A stretch of DNA of 8,169 nt from contig JADDPR010000398.1 in the NCBI GenBank assembly GCA_016781775.1, positions 1-8,169 on the forward strand. The letters are read 5' to 3'. Under the pieces are notes generated by a model that did not search any database, had not been told where the DNA came from, and was given only the letters and a program-made list of their open reading frames with translations. The DNA comes from Rubrobacter sp. (GTDB lineage Bacteria; Actinomycetota; Rubrobacteria; Rubrobacterales; Rubrobacteraceae). How positions within the stretch are numbered: position 1 is the stretch's first letter; every line of letters begins with the position of its first letter. This document shows, piece after piece, positions 1 to 6,700 of the stretch. The position numbers were made by a program, and so were the translations under genes.

Positions 1-55
1 ATCCCGTCGTCGAAACCTACCGTCTGAACCTTCGCATTAGGAGCTCTGGTGCCGG
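1..55. other. Tail downstream of spoIID, no gene recognised
   Basis: These 55 bases lie beyond the spoIID stop codon. I see no start codon with supporting signals, no hairpin followed by a T-run, and no foldable RNA. The neighbouring gene beyond the window is unknown. Confidence 0.4.
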
Positions 56-1320
56 TCAGCCGCAGGCAGCCCCAAAGGAGACGCGGGCGCTCGGGAGGTC
101 GCCGGCCGGGTAGGACGAGCCGTCCGCGCGACGCAACCCCGTCGACTTCAGGCGTTGTCGGACCCCGTACTCGCCGGAGACCACCTTGCTGCCTTTCGTA
201 CCGGAGACTTCGACCTTCGTGGCCCGTCCCGAGGGAGAGCGTTCGAGGACGCGGACGTTGGTGATCTGACCGACGCCCAGCTCCGGCGAGCCGCCAGGGT
301 CTACGGTGCCCGTCCAGCGGGTCCAGGGGGAGTTGGCGCGAGCCTCGAAGGGTTTTCCGGCGCCGTCGACGTCGCGGACCGCCTTGAGGTAGGGCGAGGC
401 GCCGAAAACGTAGGCGGAGTCCTCCGTGTAGCCGCCGCCCGAGGAGTGGAAGAAGGCCGTTATGGGCTTTCCGCCGTAGACGGCGTGGATGCGGGCGGTG
501 GCGGAGACGGCGCCGTTCGTGGCGGTGGTCTCGGCGGAGGCTCCTCCGTAGACCTGATCCCTCGTATCCGGGTAGAAGTCGAAGGCCGTGCCGCCGCGCG
601 TGGCCCGGGCGTAGGAGCGGGCGGCGACGGCCTGACTCTTCAGGGCTTCCGCGGACCAGGAAGAGGGCATCTCCCTGGGCACCACCCCCGGACGTAGTCG
701 TCCAGGCGGACCTTGTTGACGAGGAGGAGAGACGAGCCCGAAACCTGCGCCGCTAGCGCGCCTCGATAGCGCTTGCCGCCGTGGGAGAGGAGGCCGCCCG
801 AGACCGGCTCGTAGACCACGGGCCCCGTGTAACTACCCACCGCCCTACCGGTGGAGACGTTGGTGACCCGGTAAACCTTGCTCGTGAAGACGTACTGCGT
901 CCGGTAGGTGCCGGGATTCAGGGAGACGGTGCCGCCCGTGGCAAGGTTCCTGAGGCGCGCCGTGGCCCCCGAGCTCACGACCACGTCGTGGCCCGTGGAG
1001 AGGGAGCGCTGCGCGAGCAGCACGCGCACCACCGGGTCGTCCGCGTACCGCGTGAGGGAGGTCCCCGGATAGTAGCTCTTCAGAATCTGCACGTACCCCT
1101 GGCCGGCCTTTGCCCTGCCGTACGCCCCGTACTGGGAGAGGCCTACCCCGTGCCCGAAGCCCGAGCCGCAGACCTTGACCGCGCTCGCCCCCTCCGCCGG
1201 AGGAGCGAGAAGGAACACAGCCCCTCCCAACAGGACAGCACAAACAGCAGCACAACCCAGAACCGTGCCAATGGATCCCCCCTCATTGGACGTTTGCGAC
1301 CTCGGAGGAGTTATCGTCAC
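56..1320 (-). CDS. Exported SpoIID/LytB-domain protein, probable peptidoglycan lytic transglycosylase; apparent 1-base frameshift
   Basis: The SpoIID/LytB family includes lytic transglycosylases that cleave glycan strands next to amidases, in sporulation and in other wall remodelling. Joining two frames gives 421 residues. Residues 18-45 form a hydrophobic segment ending AEGASA, a signal peptide or anchor. GSGFGHGVGLSQYGAYG lies at 52-68, followed by an ILKSYYPGT-type segment. After LDDYVRG (206-212) the frame breaks. The other frame resumes exactly with VVPREMPSSW, holding the family's catalytic Glu (E217). It continues with EALKSQAVAARSYARA, DTRDQVYGG and HSSGGGYTED (292-301). One added G at 685-689 repairs the gene. 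As read, the upstream frame would end at 226 residues without the catalytic Glu. The start is a GTG with no good Shine-Dalgarno sequence and an in-frame TAA 18 bases upstream, so it is uncertain. It lies 38 bp after gatD, so co-transcription is likely. A spore role cannot be assumed. Confidence 0.9.
685..689 (-). other. Apparent frameshift site in spoIID (G5 run, one base short)
   Basis: The minus strand reads GTC CGG GGG TGG TGC CCA, giving VRGWCP and then nonsense. With one more G it reads GTC CGG GGG GTG GTG CCC AGG GAG ATG, giving the family motif VRGVVPREM. No other change is needed, and both flanking frames match the SpoIID family up to the break. Confidence 0.9.
1268..1289. promoter_or_regulatory. 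Inverted repeat at the 5' end of spoIID with a purine-rich loop
   Basis: Perfect 6-bp arms CCAATG (1268-1273) and CATTGG (1284-1289) enclose 10 bases. In the transcript the loop reads AGGGGGGATC, the best Shine-Dalgarno-like sequence near this gene's start. It lies inside the proposed coding region, at about codons 11-18, and the in-frame codon just after it is ATT. This leaves the true start of the gene uncertain and raises the possibility of a structure affecting initiation. The arms are short enough to be chance. Confidence 0.25.
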
Positions 1321-1358
1321 CCCGGGTTCGAATCTTTAACGGAGCCCGCTAGCCCCTC

Positions 1359-2123
1359 TCATCCCCGTCCCGCGCGTACCCGGCCGGCGACGGAGGCGAA
1401 GGCGGCGCCCTCGGCCGCGTCGTCCAGCGGCTCGAGCTCGAAAGAGTCGTCCACGCGGCGCAGGGCGTTCAGGACCAGCTGGTCGGTGAGCCACGGATTT
1501 TTGGGGAGCAAGGAGCCGTGGAGGTAGGTACCGTAGGAGTTGAGGCGGCGGGCGCCCTCGGTGCCGTCGCGACCGTTGTTGCCGTGGCCCGAGATCACGT
1601 CGGCGAGCGGCTCGGCGCCCCCCCCGAGCTCCGTGCGCCCGCCGTGGTTCTCGAAGCCGACGATCTCGCGGGGCGTCGTACCCGTCTCGCTCTCCAGGGG
1701 ACGCACCCTCGCTAGGACGTTGCCGATCAGACGCGGCTCGTCCGGCCTGCGCGGGCGCGTGTGCATGTCGAAGATGCCGACCCCCGGCAGCTTCTCGCCC
1801 TCCGGCGTCTCGTAGTAGTGCCCCATAAGCTGGTAGCCGCCGCAAACACCGAGGATCACGCCGCCGTCCTCCGCGATGGCCTTCAGCTCCCTGCCCTTAC
1901 TCCCCGACAGGTCTTCGACGAGCAGCGTCTGCTCGCGGTCCTGCCCCCCGCCGAAGAGAAAGACGTCGCACCCGGTCGGCCGGATCGCCTCCCCGAGCCC
2001 CACGTCCACAACCTCCACCTCGATCCCCCGCCACTCGCAACGCTTCTTTATGGAGATAACGTTCCCGCGGTCACCATAGAGGTTCATCATGTCGGCGTAG
2101 AGATGTTGGATCGTGAGCTTCAT
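1359..2123 (-). CDS. gatD: Lipid II isoglutaminyl synthase glutaminase subunit GatD
   Basis: A class I (triad) glutamine amidotransferase of the CobB/CobQ-like group. It hydrolyses glutamine and passes ammonia to MurT for amidation of lipid II at the inner face of the membrane. From the ATG at 2123 it is 254 residues, close to the 243 of the staphylococcal enzyme. The N-terminal LYADMMNLYGDRGN (about 8-21) is typical of the family. The nucleophile elbow GVCGGYQLMG places the catalytic Cys at residue 94, the number reported for Staphylococcus aureus GatD, which supports this ATG over the TTG one codon earlier. FENHGGRT follows near 157-164. The catalytic His is in YLHGSLLPKNP at about residue 202. 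The gene is intact and ends in TGA. It follows murT after 174 bp rather than overlapping it, and spoIID begins 38 bp beyond its stop. It may share the murT transcript; I see no convincing promoter of its own. Confidence 0.95.
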   Translation of the reverse strand: MKLTIQHLYADMMNLYGDRGNVISIKKRCEWRGIEVEVVDVGLGEAIRPTGCDVFLFGGGQDREQTLLVEDLSGSKGRELKAIAEDGGVILGVCGGYQLMGHYYETPEGEKLPGVGIFDMHTRPRRPDEPRLIGNVLARVRPLESETGTTPREIVGFENHGGRTELGGGAEPLADVISGHGNNGRDGTEGARRLNSYGTYLHGSLLPKNPWLTDQLVLNALRRVDDSFELEPLDDAAEGAAFASVAGRVRAGRG

Positions 2124-2260
2124 CAAGTCTTCCCTTCGGTCGGAGCCGTTGGCTTTCGGCGGTCGGCTCTTGGCCGGCAGGGCACCCCGGCCGGTGGCAC
2201 CGCTTTTGTACCATGAGCTGTTCGCCCTGTACGGTTTTTCCTAACACGAATCCCCTGCAT
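2123..2260 (-). CDS. Doubtful 45-codon basic ORF whose stop overlaps the gatD start
   Basis: An ATG at 2260 opens a 45-codon frame ending in a TGA that overlaps the gatD ATG as TGATG, a classic translational-coupling arrangement. An AGGGGGAG stretch lies just before the ATG, though its spacing to the start is short. The product would be very basic (8 Arg and 4 Lys against one Asp and one Glu) and would be rich in Pro and Thr. Against a real gene: the third codon positions are not strongly G/C as in the neighbours, the frame runs through a degenerate repeat block, and I recognise no family. It may be a leader that couples ribosomes into gatD, or chance. Confidence 0.22.
   Translation of the reverse strand: MQGIRVRKNRTGRTAHGTKAVPPAGVPCRPRADRRKPTAPTEGKT
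2129..2136 (-). promoter_or_regulatory. Ribosome-binding site of gatD
   Basis: The minus strand reads GAAGGGAAGACTTG immediately before the ATG at 2123. The AAGGGA/GGGAAG purine run is a moderate Shine-Dalgarno match, about 5-8 bases from that ATG. The adjacent in-frame TTG at 2126 would be closer to it. Spacing and start-codon quality favour the ATG. Confidence 0.5.
2140..2174. repeat. Degenerate heptamer tandem repeat, block A (5 units)
   Basis: Read on the plus strand in 7-base steps the block is TCGGAGC, CGTTGGC, TTTCGGC, GGTCGGC, TCTTGGC. Four successive units end in GGC, with mostly pyrimidines in the middle positions. It lies 17 bp upstream of the gatD ATG. It is interpreted as the same repeat type as block B at 2270-2297. 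On the transcribed strand the units read as GCC followed by four variable bases. Confidence 0.6.
2172..2192. repeat. GC-rich hairpin in the murT-gatD gap
   Basis: The arms GGCCGG (2172-2177) and CCGGCC (2187-2192) are perfectly complementary around a 9-base loop. In the transcript the stem would sit roughly 50 bases before the gatD ATG. The 3' arm is not followed by a U-run, so it is not an intrinsic terminator by the usual criteria. It could slow transcription or shield upstream sequence, but nothing proves a role. Confidence 0.3.
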
Positions 2261-2269
2261 GGCTCCCCC

Positions 2270-2297
2270 TGATGCCTGAAACCTGACGGCCGATGGC
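2270..2297. repeat. Degenerate heptamer tandem repeat, block B (4 units)
   Basis: On the plus strand the block is four consecutive 7-base units: TGATGCC, TGAAACC, TGACGGC, CGATGGC. Every unit ends in C, and the last two end in GGC. It ends exactly at the base next to the murT stop codon. It resembles block A at 2140-2174, which shares the NNNNGGC pattern, although the two blocks are not in the same phase. It is non-coding and of unknown function. Degenerate heptads of this sort can arise by replication slippage in intergenic DNA. Confidence 0.6.
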
Positions 2298-3716
2298 TTA
2301 CTTGTCCTCCCAGAACGGGTGCGTGTGGCCGAGGTCGCTCAGGGTCCGGCGAAGCTCCAGCATGGCGGTGTAAGTCGGGAGCACGTAGAGGGTCTCGCCG
2401 GGCGGGGTGGCCTCCAGGGCGCGTCTGAGGGCTTCTTTGCGGTTCGGGACGGCCCACCGGACGGGGAGCTCGGCGTATTTGAGGCGCACGGCCATGTCTT
2501 CGGCCCGGATGCCGGTAACGAAGAAGTTCGTCCCGGCGTCGGACCCGGCCAGCATCTCGAAGTCCACGTCCCAGAGCCAGGAGACGTCGCGGCCGTCGGC
2601 GTCGTTGTCGTTTATGGCTATAAGGACATTGCGCGGCTTGGACAAACGCCCGTCGGGGCCCGAGAGGAAGGTTCGTAGGATCTCGTTGAAGCCCACGGGG
2701 TTCTTTATGAGGAGCAGGAAGACCTCCTTCTCCCCCGCCCGCACCCTCTCGACCCGCCCGAACGCGCCGCCGAACTCCCTCAAACCTCGCGCGATCTCGG
2801 TCGGACGGACCCCCATCTCCCCCGCAACGGTCGCCGCCGCTAAAGCGTTGTAGACGTTGTAGAGCCCGGGGAGGGCGATCCTCACCCCGATCCCACCGTG
2901 CGGCGTCGTCAGCAGGAAGTCCGTCCCGCGGGGCCCGTCCATCCTGATCCGCGTCGCCCTGTAGGCCGGGTCGGGCCGCTCGAAGCCGCAGTTCCCGCAA
3001 CCGTAGACGCCCATGTGCCCGAAGTAGACCGCCTCATAAGAGAGGGCGGTCCCGCAGACGGGGCAATCCTTGGAGTCGGCGATGTGCTGGAGGGTTCCGG
3101 TGTCGAGCGAGGGCTCGTCGACCCCGAAGAAGATCGGCTTTTCGGCGGAGCGCCCGAGGCTCGCGACGAGGGGGTCGTCGGCGTTCAGGACGACCGATCC
3201 GCCCTCGGGCAGGTCCGGGAAAGAGGAGGCGATGACCTTCGCGGTGTAAGCGAGCTCGCCGTAGCGGTCGAGCTGGTCGCGAAAGAGGTTCAGGACGGCG
3301 AGCAGCGAGAGCTCGGCCTCCGCCGCCACCTTCGGCACGTTCGCCTCGTCGACCTCGAAGAGGCCCATCTCGGAGCGCGGCTTGCCGAAGAGGGAGGAGT
3401 CGGCGACGAGGGCGGCGGTCACGCCGGTGACGAGGTTTGCCCCGGTCGAGTTGTTTACGGCCCGGACGCCGGCGACTTGCAGGATCTTCGCGACCATGCG
3501 GGTCGTGGTCGTCTTGCCGTTCGTGCCGGTGACGGCGGCCGAGCCGCGCGGCAGCTTCCCGGAGAGGCGCGAGAGCACCTTCGGATCCACCCTTCGGGCG
3601 ACCACCCCCGGCATCGTGGAGCCGCCTCCCCGCCTGAGTGTGCGGCTCGCAAGCCCCGCAACCCGCGCCGCAAGGATGGACGCGGGGAGGAAGGCTTTAT
3701 CCAGGGCCGGGCTCAT
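2298..3716 (-). CDS. murT: Lipid II isoglutaminyl synthase (glutamine-hydrolysing) subunit MurT
   Basis: A cytoplasmic Mur-ligase-family subunit that uses ATP to activate the alpha-carboxylate of D-Glu at stem-peptide position 2 of lipid II. GatD supplies ammonia, giving D-isoglutamine. The protein is 472 residues; the staphylococcal protein is about 437. The P-loop TGTNGKTTTT is at 63-72 with K68. The acidic FEVDE segment is at 120-124. A four-Cys zinc ribbon (C218/C221 and C240/C243) is inserted in the middle domain, as reported for pneumococcal MurT. The MurT-specific C-terminal domain (DUF1727) starts near LLIKNPVGFNEI (335-346). It includes an Asp-rich stretch at 370-385 containing DVSWLWDVDFE, the region where an Asp was proposed to complete the GatD catalytic site. 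The ATG at 3716 is chosen because a TATAAT box lies 8 bp before it and there is no alternative with a ribosome-binding site. The gene is intact. The partner gatD lies 174 bp downstream on the same strand. Confidence 0.96.
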   Translation of the reverse strand: MSPALDKAFLPASILAARVAGLASRTLRRGGGSTMPGVVARRVDPKVLSRLSGKLPRGSAAVTGTNGKTTTTRMVAKILQVAGVRAVNNSTGANLVTGVTAALVADSSLFGKPRSEMGLFEVDEANVPKVAAEAELSLLAVLNLFRDQLDRYGELAYTAKVIASSFPDLPEGGSVVLNADDPLVASLGRSAEKPIFFGVDEPSLDTGTLQHIADSKDCPVCGTALSYEAVYFGHMGVYGCGNCGFERPDPAYRATRIRMDGPRGTDFLLTTPHGGIGVRIALPGLYNVYNALAAATVAGEMGVRPTEIARGLREFGGAFGRVERVRAGEKEVFLLLIKNPVGFNEILRTFLSGPDGRLSKPRNVLIAINDNDADGRDVSWLWDVDFEMLAGSDAGTNFFVTGIRAEDMAVRLKYAELPVRWAVPNRKEALRRALEATPPGETLYVLPTYTAMLELRRTLSDLGHTHPFWEDK

Positions 3717-3724
3717 GGAGCAGG

Positions 3725-3730
3725 ATTATA
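3725..3730 (-). promoter_or_regulatory. Perfect -10 box (TATAAT) for murT, predicted leaderless transcript
   Basis: The minus strand reads ACACTATAAT, then the 8 bases CCTGCTCC, then the murT ATG. A -10 hexamer usually lies about 6-7 bases before the transcription start, which would place the 5' end at or within a few bases of the ATG. No Shine-Dalgarno-like sequence precedes the ATG, which fits leaderless initiation, a mode common in Actinobacteria. The hexamer 17 bp upstream (ACGGTA, 3748-3753) is a poor match to the TTGACA consensus, and there is no TG extension. Confidence 0.65.
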
Positions 3731-3738
3731 GTGTAGTT

Positions 3739-3762
3739 ACCCTGCGGTACCGTCCCGAGGGT
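3739..3762. promoter_or_regulatory. Imperfect inverted repeat over the murT -35/spacer region
   Basis: The outer arms are ACCCT (3739-3743) and AGGGT (3758-3762). An internal 8-bp palindrome, CGGTACCG (3745-3752), sits slightly off centre. It lies between the kinase stop codon and murT, over the -35 position expected for the TATAAT at 3725-3730. It could be an operator or a weak stem after the kinase gene. No T-tract follows it in the direction of transcription, so I do not call a terminator. The asymmetry keeps confidence low. Confidence 0.25.
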
Positions 3763-3787
3763 CACGCGGCCTGTTCGGCGAGTACCT

Positions 3788-6700
3788 TCAACTCCTGCTA
3801 GCTTCCGTCTCTGACACGAGCGCCGTACGGACGCGTCCGAACTCCGCCTCGAGGCGCTTCGCCAGCGTCGCGGCCTCTTCCAGCTCTCCGGAGCGCCCCG
3901 CGTCCTCCAGCTCCGCGCAGATGGCGGACATCCTCAGGGCCCCCATGTTGCCCGAGCTCCCTTTGAGGGTGTGAGCCGTCCTCTTGACCGACGCGGCGTC
4001 GCCGCTTTCGATGGCCCCCCCCAGGGCTTCAAGCTGGGGGGGCACGTCCTCCAGGAAGAGCCCCGTAAGCTCTGCGAGTAGCTCCGTGCCGCCGAGTTCG
4101 CGCAAGCCCTCGAGCGCGCTACGGTCCAGCGGGTCGGTAGCGCCCCCCGGCGAGGTCGCCGCGTCGTCGGTCGCTTCTTCGGGGGCGGACGCTCCCTCAT
4201 CGGTCCGGGGGATCCAGCGTGCCAGGGCGGCGTCGAGCTCACCGGGGTCGACGGGCTTCGATACGTAGTCGTCCATCCCGGCCGCCAGCGCCTTCTCCCT
4301 GTCCCCCTGCATAGCGTTGGCGGTCATCGCGATGATTGGGGTGCGCCGGTCCGCCTCCTCGCCCTCGCGCCTGCGGATCTCGGCGGTGGCCTCGTAGCCG
4401 TCCATCTCCGGCATCTGCACGTCCATCAAAACCGCGGCGTACGAGAGGAGAGAGAGCGCCTCTACGGCTTCCAGGCCGTTGGCCGCCACGTCCGCCCGGT
4501 ATCCGAGCCTTTCGAGCATCTTCACCGCGACTTTCTGGTTGACGGCGTTGTCCTCGGCCACGAGGAGGCGGGCGCGCGAGCGGGCCCGGTCCTCCCCTTG
4601 GCCGTGGCGGGTGAGGAGCCGCTTCTCCTCGCTCCTGCCGGGCCCATCTTCCCGCGGTGCGCCCATGATCGTCGCGAGGGCGTCGCAGAGCTGCAACTGC
4701 CGCACCGGCTTCGTGAGGTAGGCCTCTATGCCCGCCCGCCTGGCTTCCTCCCCTTCGCCGCGCCCCCCACCGAACTCGCCATCACGAGCCTGGTCGAGGC
4801 GATCGACGGGTCGGCCTTTATCCTCCTCGCGAGCTCCATGCCGTCCATCTGCGGCATCTCCCTGTCGAGTATCGCCAGATCGTAGGGCTCTCCCGCTTCG
4901 GCGGCGGAGCGCAATATCTCGATCGCCCTTCGCCCGTCCTCGGCCCTGCCGTCCCTCATTCCCCAGGAGACGACCTGCTCCTGCACTATCTTGCGGTTGG
5001 TCTCGTTGTCGTCCACCACCAAGACCCTGAAGTCGCGCAGGTCGGCGCGAGAGACCCGGTCCGCCCGCCCTGCCCCTTCGGGCTGCTTCTTTAGGGGCAG
5101 GGTGAAGCAGAAGGTGCTCCCTACCCCGGGCTCGCTCCTTACCCCTATCTCTCCCCCCATGAGCTCGACGAGCTGCTTGGAGATGGCCAGCCCCAGCCCC
5201 GTGCCCCCGTAGCGCCGGGTGGTCGAGGCGTCGGCCTGGGAGAAGGACCGGAAGAGGCGCGAGCGTTGCTCCTCGCTCAGCCCTATGCCCGTGTCGGAGA
5301 CCTCGAAGCGCACCACCGCCACGTCGCCGGACTCCCCTACCATCCCTACCCTGAGGACGACCTCCCCCTCTTCGGTAAACTTCACCGCGTTGCCGAGGAG
5401 GTTGACCAGGACCTGGCGTATGCGCCCCGGGTCGCCCCTGAGGGCGGTGGGCACGTCGGCCTCGACGAGGCTGGCGAGCTCCAGGCCCTTGCCGTGCGCC
5501 CGCTCGGCAAGCAGGCCGACCGTCTCTTCCACCGCGGAGCGCAGGTCGAAGTCGATGGTCTCGATATCCATCTTTCCGGCCTCTATCTTCGAGAAGTCGA
5601 GGATGTCGTTGATGATGGTGAGCAGGTTTTCGCCCGAGGATCGCACCGTCTCCGTGTACTCTCGCTGCTCGTCGTCGAGGTCGGTGTCCAAAAGCAGCCC
5701 CGTCATGCCTATGACGCCGTTCATGGGGGTGCGGATCTCGTGGGACATGTTCGCCAGGAAGTCGGACTTCACCCGGGCGGCCTCCTCGGCCGCCTCCTTC
5801 GCCTCCCCCAGCGCCTGGGTCGTCCGCTTGAGCTCGGTGATGTCGCGGGCCGAGGCGAGCATCATCCGCTCCCCGCCGTAGTCGACGGGGGCCACCCGCA
5901 CCTCGACCGGGAACGTGGTGCCGTCCTTGCGCCTGTGTTCCGCGAGATGAACGCCTCCGGTGATCTCCTCGATCTTCCGGCCCGCGGTCTGTTGCAAGAG
6001 CGATTCGCCCTTCGCCACTTCCCGCTCGCCCGACGCGAGGTTCGAGGCGAAGTCCTGCACCGAGAGCGAGAGCAGCTCCTCGCGCGAATACCCCAGCGAG
6101 CGGCACGCCTCATCGTTGCAGTCGACCATCCGACCGGCCTCGTCGTGGACCAGAAGGGCGTCGACGGACTGCTCGAAGAGCTGCCGGAAACGCAGCTCGC
6201 TCTCCCGAAAATCCTCCTCGGCCTGCTTACGCTCGGTGACATCGCGGACGATCGTCGAGGCCCTTACCACGTTGCCCCGTGAGTCCTCGATGGGAGATAC
6301 GGTCAAGGAGACGTACCTCCTTCGGCCATCCTTGGTTATCCGGACCGTCTCCTGGACTTCCACGCTCTGCCCTCGCCTGGCCTTCTCCAGGTTCTCCGCT
6401 TGCACGTGGCGCAGCTCGGTCGGGCAAAGAACGCGGATGGATTGACCGATAATTTCCTCCGCCGAGTAGCCGAAGAGCCTCTCGGCGCCCCGGTTCCAGG
6501 TGACGATGGTGCCGTCCGGTGTTACGGAGTAGATGGCATCGCTGGAAGACCTGACGATGGAGGCCAGAAAGGCGCGCTCCTCCTCCGTGCGCTTGCGCTC
6601 GGTGGCGTCGATAATTAGACCCTCCAGCGCGACGACGTTGCCCTCCTCGTCGTAGATCCCCTGTCCGAACTCCTCCACATGCTTTATGGCGCCGTCCTCG

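Noticed and set aside
1..55. Part of a tRNA on the minus strand at the window edge (GGTTTCGAC-like)
   Set aside because: The conserved T-loop spacing is off by one, and the G-C pair closing the loop is absent.
1321..1345. tRNA T-arm-like GGGTTCGAATC between gatD and spoIID, suggesting a tRNA or attachment-site remnant
   Set aside because: The bases flanking the T-loop do not form a five-pair stem, no D or anticodon arm can be built upstream, and the stretch overlaps the 5' part of spoIID on the other strand.
2172..2240. Intrinsic terminator between murT and gatD
   Set aside because: The GC-rich stem is not followed by a U-run in the direction of transcription. The only T-run nearby (2235-2239, plus strand) is A-rich on the transcribed sense and is not preceded by a stem for plus-strand transcription.
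4763..4770. Programmed -1 ribosomal frameshifting at the G GGG GGC heptamer in the kinase gene
   Set aside because: The site is slippery in form, but I see no clear downstream stimulatory structure or upstream Shine-Dalgarno-like stimulator. A similar lesion in an unrelated gene nearby makes a base-calling or mutational cause simpler. Reads would decide.
4763..6106. Long open frame overlapping the kinase in another minus-strand frame
   Set aside because: It encodes low-complexity Arg/Gly-rich sequence there, while the overlapping frame carries PAS, HisKA and HATPase motifs. Only its part below 4763 is real coding sequence, as the continuation of the kinase.
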